Source: JBKBXU01 sp046313675 (lineage in GTDB: Bacteria > Bacteroidota > Bacteroidia > Cytophagales > Cytophagaceae). Taken from it: a stretch of DNA of 7,254 nt. Location: assembly GCA_046313675.1 (NCBI GenBank), contig JBKBXU010000247.1, positions 1 through 7,254 of the forward strand. The letters run 5' to 3'. The notes beneath the pieces are model-generated. The model saw only the letters and a program-made list of their open reading frames with translations. It did no database searches and was not told the DNA's origin. Each line of letters opens with the position of its first letter. Within the stretch, counting starts at the first letter, position 1. Positions 4,027-7,254 of the stretch are shown here, in pieces. A program made the position numbers and the translations under genes.

Positions 4027-6642
4027 TTATTCCTCCACCGCCTTTTCCTCCCGGTCTCCTACCAACATTTTAATTTCGTTGAGTTTGAGCAAGGCTTCAA
4101 CCGGCGACATGGTATTGATGTCCATGGCTTCTAAAAGCTTGCAAATTTTTTCAAAATGTGGGTTTGAGGCTTCAAACAGGCTTAACTGAAAGTTGTTTTT
4201 AGGGACTTCCTTTACCTTATGGTTTTCCCGGACTTTGTCTTTCTCCAGGTGGTGCAGTATTTCGTGGGCACGAAAAACTACCGGGTTGGGCATACCGGCT
4301 ATTTGGGCAACGTGGATACCAAAACTATGCTCACTGCCTCCGGGCTTCAGCTTACGCATAAAAATGATCTTATTGCCAAGCTCCTTAACAGAGACGTTGA
4401 AGTTTTTAACCCTTGGAAAATCCTCGGCCAATTGGTTCAGCTCGTGGTAATGGGTGGCAAAGAGTGTTTTTGCTTTGGCTTTTTTATGGTTATGCAGGTA
4501 TTCTACGATAGACCAAGCAATGGATATACCATCATAAGTACTGGTTCCACGCCCGATTTCATCCATCAATACCAGGCTTCGGTCGCTGAGGTTATTTAAG
4601 ATGCTGGCCGTTTCGTTCATCTCCACCATAAAGGTTGATTCACCCCGTGAGAGGTTATCGGATGCCCCAACTCGGGTAAACACTTTGTCGACAATCCCGA
4701 TTTCCGCTTTCTTGGCCGGGACAAAAGAACCTATCTGTGCCATAAGCACAATGAGGGCTGTTTGCCTCAAAAGGGCAGATTTACCAGCCATGTTGGGCCC
4801 GGTAATGATGATGATCTGCTGATTTTCGTCGTCCAGGAAAACATCGTTTGGAATATAGGATTCTCCCGTTGGCAATTGCTTTTCTATTACAGGGTGATGG
4901 CCTTCTTTGATATCCAGCGCCTTTCCTTCATTAATTTCAGGCCGTACATATTTATTTGCGATGGCTGATTGCGCAAAGGACATAAGGCAGTCAAGGCTTG
5001 CCAGTACGCGGGCGTTCTGTTGAACCGGAATCACGTAATCCTCGGCAAAGACGATCATTTCATGAAATAGCCGTTGTTCTATGCTATGGATTTTCTCTTC
5101 CGCATTAAGAATCTTTTCTTCATAGGTTTTCAGCTCCTCGGTAATGTATCGTTCGGCATTTACCAGTGTTTGCTTACGTATCCAGTCTGAAGGTACTTTA
5201 TCTTTATGCGAATTGGTTACCTCCAGGTAGTAGCCGAATACTTTATTATAGGATATTTTCAAAGAGGTAATGCCGGTTCGTTCTATTTCGCGTTGCTGCG
5301 CTTGTATAAGGTAATCTTTTCCTGAGAATGAAATCTTGCGTAATTCATCCAGATCCGCATCCACACCTTCTTTAATAATATTGCCCTGATTGGTTACCAA
5401 TGGCGGATCCTGCTTAAGTTCTTTGTTGATCTTTTCTACCAGGAATTCACAGGGGTTTAGCTGGTCTGCCAGTTTTTTCAGTGGAGCCAGGTCGGATTTC
5501 TGCAGCAGCTTTTTAATAGGCTCGGTAAATTCCAGGGCTTTTCTGAGCTGATTCATTTCTCTGGGATTTACCCTGCGAACAGCTACTTTAGAGATCAGGC
5601 GTTCCAGATCGCCGATTTGCTTGAGGTTTTGGATAAGCTCCTGAAGCATGGACTTGTTTTTCACCAGGGCTTCCACCACATCGTGGCGTTCGGTGATGGG
5701 TGATTTTTCTTTTAAAGGAAGAAGAAGCCATTTTCTGAGCATCCTTCCCCCCATAGGGGTTAGCGTAGAGTCCAGAATATCCAGCAAGGGTACGCCTCCC
5801 TGGTGCTGTGGAAACACTAGCTCCAGGTTGCGGATGGTAAACTTATCAAGCCACACATATTTTTCCTCCTCGATCCGTGAGACGTTCAAGATGTGTTTTA
5901 CATCTTTATGCTCGGTCTCATTGAGGTAGTAGAAGATTACTCCTGCGGCAATGATGCCTTCGTCCAGCCCTTCTACGCCAAAGCCTTTCAGGTTTTTGGT
6001 GTTAAAATGTGTAATCAGCGTTTCGTATCCATAGTCATAACTGAATACCCAATCCTCCAGGGCGTAGGTATTGTATTTGTCAGAAAAGAGCTGCTGATAA
6101 TCGGATTTTTTGTTTTTGCAATAAAGTATTTCCGCAGGGTTAAAGCTCTGAATAAGTTTTTCTATGTATACGGCGTCTCCCTGAGATAGCAGAAATTCTC
6201 CTGTGGAAATATCCAGGAAGGCCACCCCGTGTTTGTCTTTGGAAATGTGTACGGCAGCCAGGTAATTGTTTTGTTTGACCTCGAGTACGTTGTCGTTGAA
6301 GGAAACCCCCGGAGTTACCAGTTCGGTCACTCCCCGTTTGACTATACCTTTAACCGATTTTGGATCTTCAAGCTGGTCACATATGGCCACACGTTGCCCG
6401 GCACGTACCAATTTGGGGAGGTAATTGTCCAGGGAGTGGTGAGGGAAACCCGCCAGTGCCACTTCGGTAGCCGATCCGTTTCCTCGTTTGGTTAGGGTGA
6501 TGTTTAAAATACGGCTTGCCGTGATGGCATCTTCGCCAAAGGTTTCATAGAAATCGCCAACGCGGAAAAGCAGCAATGCACCAGGATATTTTACCTTGAT
6601 GGCATTGTATTGCTTCATTAAGGGGGTGTCTGAATGGGCCAA
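4027..6642 (-). CDS. mutS: DNA mismatch repair protein MutS
   Basis: A complete 871-aa MutS, normal for the family. It binds base mismatches and small loops as a dimer and, with MutL, starts strand-directed repair. The N-terminal mismatch-binding domain carries the Phe-x-Glu motif in GDFYETF (F31, E33). Connector, core and lever/clamp regions follow (about 125-545, with a charged clamp segment near 430-530). The C-terminal ABC-type ATPase has Walker A GPNMAGKS (615-622), GASDNLSRGEST (659-670), Walker B LVLMDE (690-695) and ATHYHEL (729-735). QLSLF at 819-823 fits the beta-clamp-binding consensus, and the tail DINTMSPVEALLKLNEIKMLV matches the short C-terminal oligomerisation region. The start is TTG at 6642, chosen because it keeps the conserved TPLMKQY; the first ATG (codon 9) would remove it. 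No in-frame ATG lies farther upstream. It is convergent with the acyltransferase and divergent from the HTH gene. Confidence 0.97.
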   Translation of the reverse strand: MAHSDTPLMKQYNAIKVKYPGALLLFRVGDFYETFGEDAITASRILNITLTKRGNGSATEVALAGFPHHSLDNYLPKLVRAGQRVAICDQLEDPKSVKGIVKRGVTELVTPGVSFNDNVLEVKQNNYLAAVHISKDKHGVAFLDISTGEFLLSQGDAVYIEKLIQSFNPAEILYCKNKKSDYQQLFSDKYNTYALEDWVFSYDYGYETLITHFNTKNLKGFGVEGLDEGIIAAGVIFYYLNETEHKDVKHILNVSRIEEEKYVWLDKFTIRNLELVFPQHQGGVPLLDILDSTLTPMGGRMLRKWLLLPLKEKSPITERHDVVEALVKNKSMLQELIQNLKQIGDLERLISKVAVRRVNPREMNQLRKALEFTEPIKKLLQKSDLAPLKKLADQLNPCEFLVEKINKELKQDPPLVTNQGNIIKEGVDADLDELRKISFSGKDYLIQAQQREIERTGITSLKISYNKVFGYYLEVTNSHKDKVPSDWIRKQTLVNAERYITEELKTYEEKILNAEEKIHSIEQRLFHEMIVFAEDYVIPVQQNARVLASLDCLMSFAQSAIANKYVRPEINEGKALDIKEGHHPVIEKQLPTGESYIPNDVFLDDENQQIIIITGPNMAGKSALLRQTALIVLMAQIGSFVPAKKAEIGIVDKVFTRVGASDNLSRGESTFMVEMNETASILNNLSDRSLVLMDEIGRGTSTYDGISIAWSIVEYLHNHKKAKAKTLFATHYHELNQLAEDFPRVKNFNVSVKELGNKIIFMRKLKPGGSEHSFGIHVAQIAGMPNPVVFRAHEILHHLEKDKVRENHKVKEVPKNNFQLSLFEASNPHFEKICKLLEAMDINTMSPVEALLKLNEIKMLVGDREEKAVEE

Positions 6643-6712
6643 GGTTTCTGTATTTTTAGTGTCTGCGGATTCTAAAAATAAAAATACAAAGTTTTGACGG
6701 AAAAGGGAAATT

Positions 6713-6754
6713 TAAGTTAAAAGTCGTAAGGCATAAGGCATAAGTCGTAAGGTA
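6713..6754. repeat. Degenerate heptanucleotide tandem array (TAAGNNN)
   Basis: Six consecutive 7-nt units begin at 6713, 6720, 6727, 6734, 6741 and 6748. Five begin TAAG (TAAGGCA twice, plus TAAGTTA, TAAGTCG and TAAGGTA) and one begins AAAG. A coarser 21-bp period is also visible: AAGTCGTAAGG at 6721 and again at 6742. The array lies 71 bp upstream of the mutS start and about 95 bp upstream of the HTH start, in their shared divergent region. Confidence 0.7.
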
Positions 6755-6811
6755 TAGAAGGTTTATGAATAAAATTATAATAATTTGTAATGGTTGCTGA
6801 CTGAATTTTAA

Positions 6812-6836
6812 TATTTTTGACAAAATTAGTCAAAAA
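6812..6836 (+). promoter_or_regulatory. Promoter -7 box overlapped by a candidate autoregulatory operator
   Basis: TATTTTTG (6812-6819) matches the Bacteroidota -7 consensus TAnnTTTG. Over it lies a perfect inverted repeat, TTTTTGAC (6814-6821) and GTCAAAAA (6829-6836), with a 7-nt spacer, ending 13 nt before the ATG of the HTH gene. A repressor bound there would cover the -7 box and start site. No -33 element with ideal spacing is seen (TTTG at 6784 is slightly far, TTG at 6794 slightly close). Binding by the HTH protein itself is inference. Confidence 0.55.
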
Positions 6837-6849
6837 GGATTCATTCAAA

Positions 6850-7152
6850 ATGCAGAGCTTAGGTGAAACGATAAGAAAACTACGGGAAGAAAAGGAATTG
6901 CCCCTTCGGATAGTTGCGGCTTATCTTGACATTGATCAGGCTATATTAAGTAAAATTGAAAGAGGTCAACGCAATGCCAGCCGTGAACAGGTGCTAAAAC
7001 TTGCCAGGTATTTTAAATTTAAAGAGAATGATTTGCTTGTTTCCTGGCTGTCTGATAAGTTATTGTATGAAGTAGCGGATGAAGAGGTGGCTTTGAAAGC
7101 TTTGCAAATGGCAGAGGAAAAAATTAAGTATAACAGGATTAAAAACAAGTAA
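6850..7152 (+). CDS. XRE-family helix-turn-helix transcriptional regulator
   Basis: A 100-aa protein with an N-terminal XRE/Cro-type HTH: LGETIRKLREEKELPLRIVAAYLDIDQAILSKIERGQR, residues 4-41, with the recognition helix around DQAILSKIERG, extending to about residue 60 (REQVLKLARYF). The remaining tail DKLLYEVADEEVALKALQMAEEKI looks helical and may serve in dimerisation. Proteins of this shape often sit beside restriction-modification or DNA-damage genes as small repressors or controllers; this is family knowledge, not proof. I use the ATG at 6850 rather than the in-frame TTG at 6817 because the TTG falls inside the promoter/operator dyad. The gene ends 1 nt before the DinD-like ATG, so the two are almost certainly co-transcribed. 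Confidence 0.88.
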   Translation: MQSLGETIRKLREEKELPLRIVAAYLDIDQAILSKIERGQRNASREQVLKLARYFKFKENDLLVSWLSDKLLYEVADEEVALKALQMAEEKIKYNRIKNK

Positions 7153-7153
7153 T

Positions 7154-7254
7154 ATGGCAACACATTCAAAGTTTGAAGAAATAAAACACACCAATGAAAT
7201 AGGACAAGAGTATTGGAGTGCGAGGGAATTGTATGAGGTGTTGGAATATAACAA
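7154..7254 (+). CDS. dinD: DinD-like DNA-damage-inducible/BRO-N protein (N-terminal fragment, runs off window)
   Basis: Only the first 33 codons are in the window. The start reads MATHSKFEEIKHTNEIG and continues QEYWSARELYEVLEY. The FEEIKxxNxxGxExWSAR(E/Q)L pattern matches the N-terminus of E. coli DinD as I remember it, a DNA-damage-inducible protein with a BRO-N-like domain reported to inhibit RecA strand exchange. The rest of the protein is outside the window, so the full-length family could still be another BRO-N/RhuM-type protein. It begins 1 nt after the HTH stop codon, which indicates a single operon under the operator described above. Confidence 0.7.
   Translation, partial: MATHSKFEEIKHTNEIGQEYWSARELYEVLEYN

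Noticed and set aside
4193..6495. Several plus-strand open frames of 68-126 codons inside mutS
   Set aside because: They are antisense to a well-conserved gene, have no recognisable domains, and are explained as shadows of the mutS reading frame.
6713..6761. CRISPR-like array
   Set aside because: The units are 7 nt, contiguous and degenerate with no spacers, so this is a simple tandem repeat.
6817..6849. TTG start 11 codons earlier for the HTH regulator
   Set aside because: It lies inside the -7 box/dyad and has no family-like sequence; the ATG at 6850 gives a standard XRE N-terminus.

Overview
The window looks like the chromosome of a member of the Bacteroidota, most likely Cytophagales/Sphingobacteriales-like. 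The evidence is AT-rich intergenic DNA, start codons without clear Shine-Dalgarno sequences, TAnnTTTG-type -7 boxes, a MutS of the GPNMAGKSALLRQ type, a CrtD-type carotenoid desaturase, and dispersed hairpin repeats of a style common in this phylum. I ran no database search; family names come from motifs read in the sequence.

Left part, minus strand (1-919): the N-terminal part of an MBL-fold/beta-CASP-like metallo-hydrolase runs off the left edge. Upstream of it is a small lipocalin-like lipoprotein with a strong intrinsic terminator. Centre left, plus strand (1044-3633): a CrtD-type carotenoid desaturase and a small lysophospholipid-acyltransferase-like protein, plausibly two steps in making or decorating a carotenoid. 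The two genes appear once to have overlapped by 23 nt. They are now separated by about 0.5 kb of non-coding, repeat-rich DNA bounded by two 74-bp near-identical copies of the crtD/acyltransferase junction. The first copy keeps intact crtD plus a broken acyltransferase start; the second keeps a broken crtD tail plus the intact acyltransferase.

Between the acyltransferase and the convergent mutS (3634-4026) lies a second non-coding block with a nested AT-rich hairpin and a second hairpin framed by GC-rich arms. Centre right (4027-6642, minus): a complete mutS, the mismatch-recognition ATPase of DNA mismatch repair, with a sliding-clamp-binding motif near its C-terminus.

Right part (6643-7254): the mutS upstream region carries a degenerate heptanucleotide array. 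A divergent plus-strand pair follows: a 100-aa XRE-type HTH regulator whose apparent -7 box is overlapped by a perfect 8-bp inverted repeat (a candidate autoregulatory operator), then, 1 nt downstream, the start of a DinD-like (BRO-N/DNA-damage-inducible) protein cut by the window edge. This pair could be the edge of a DNA-damage or defence module, but only its first genes are visible.

I see no complete new system inside the window. The best leads are the duplicated crtD/acyltransferase junction, the HTH-operator-DinD unit, and the heptad array beside mutS. No tRNA, rRNA, CRISPR array or transposase gene is visible.
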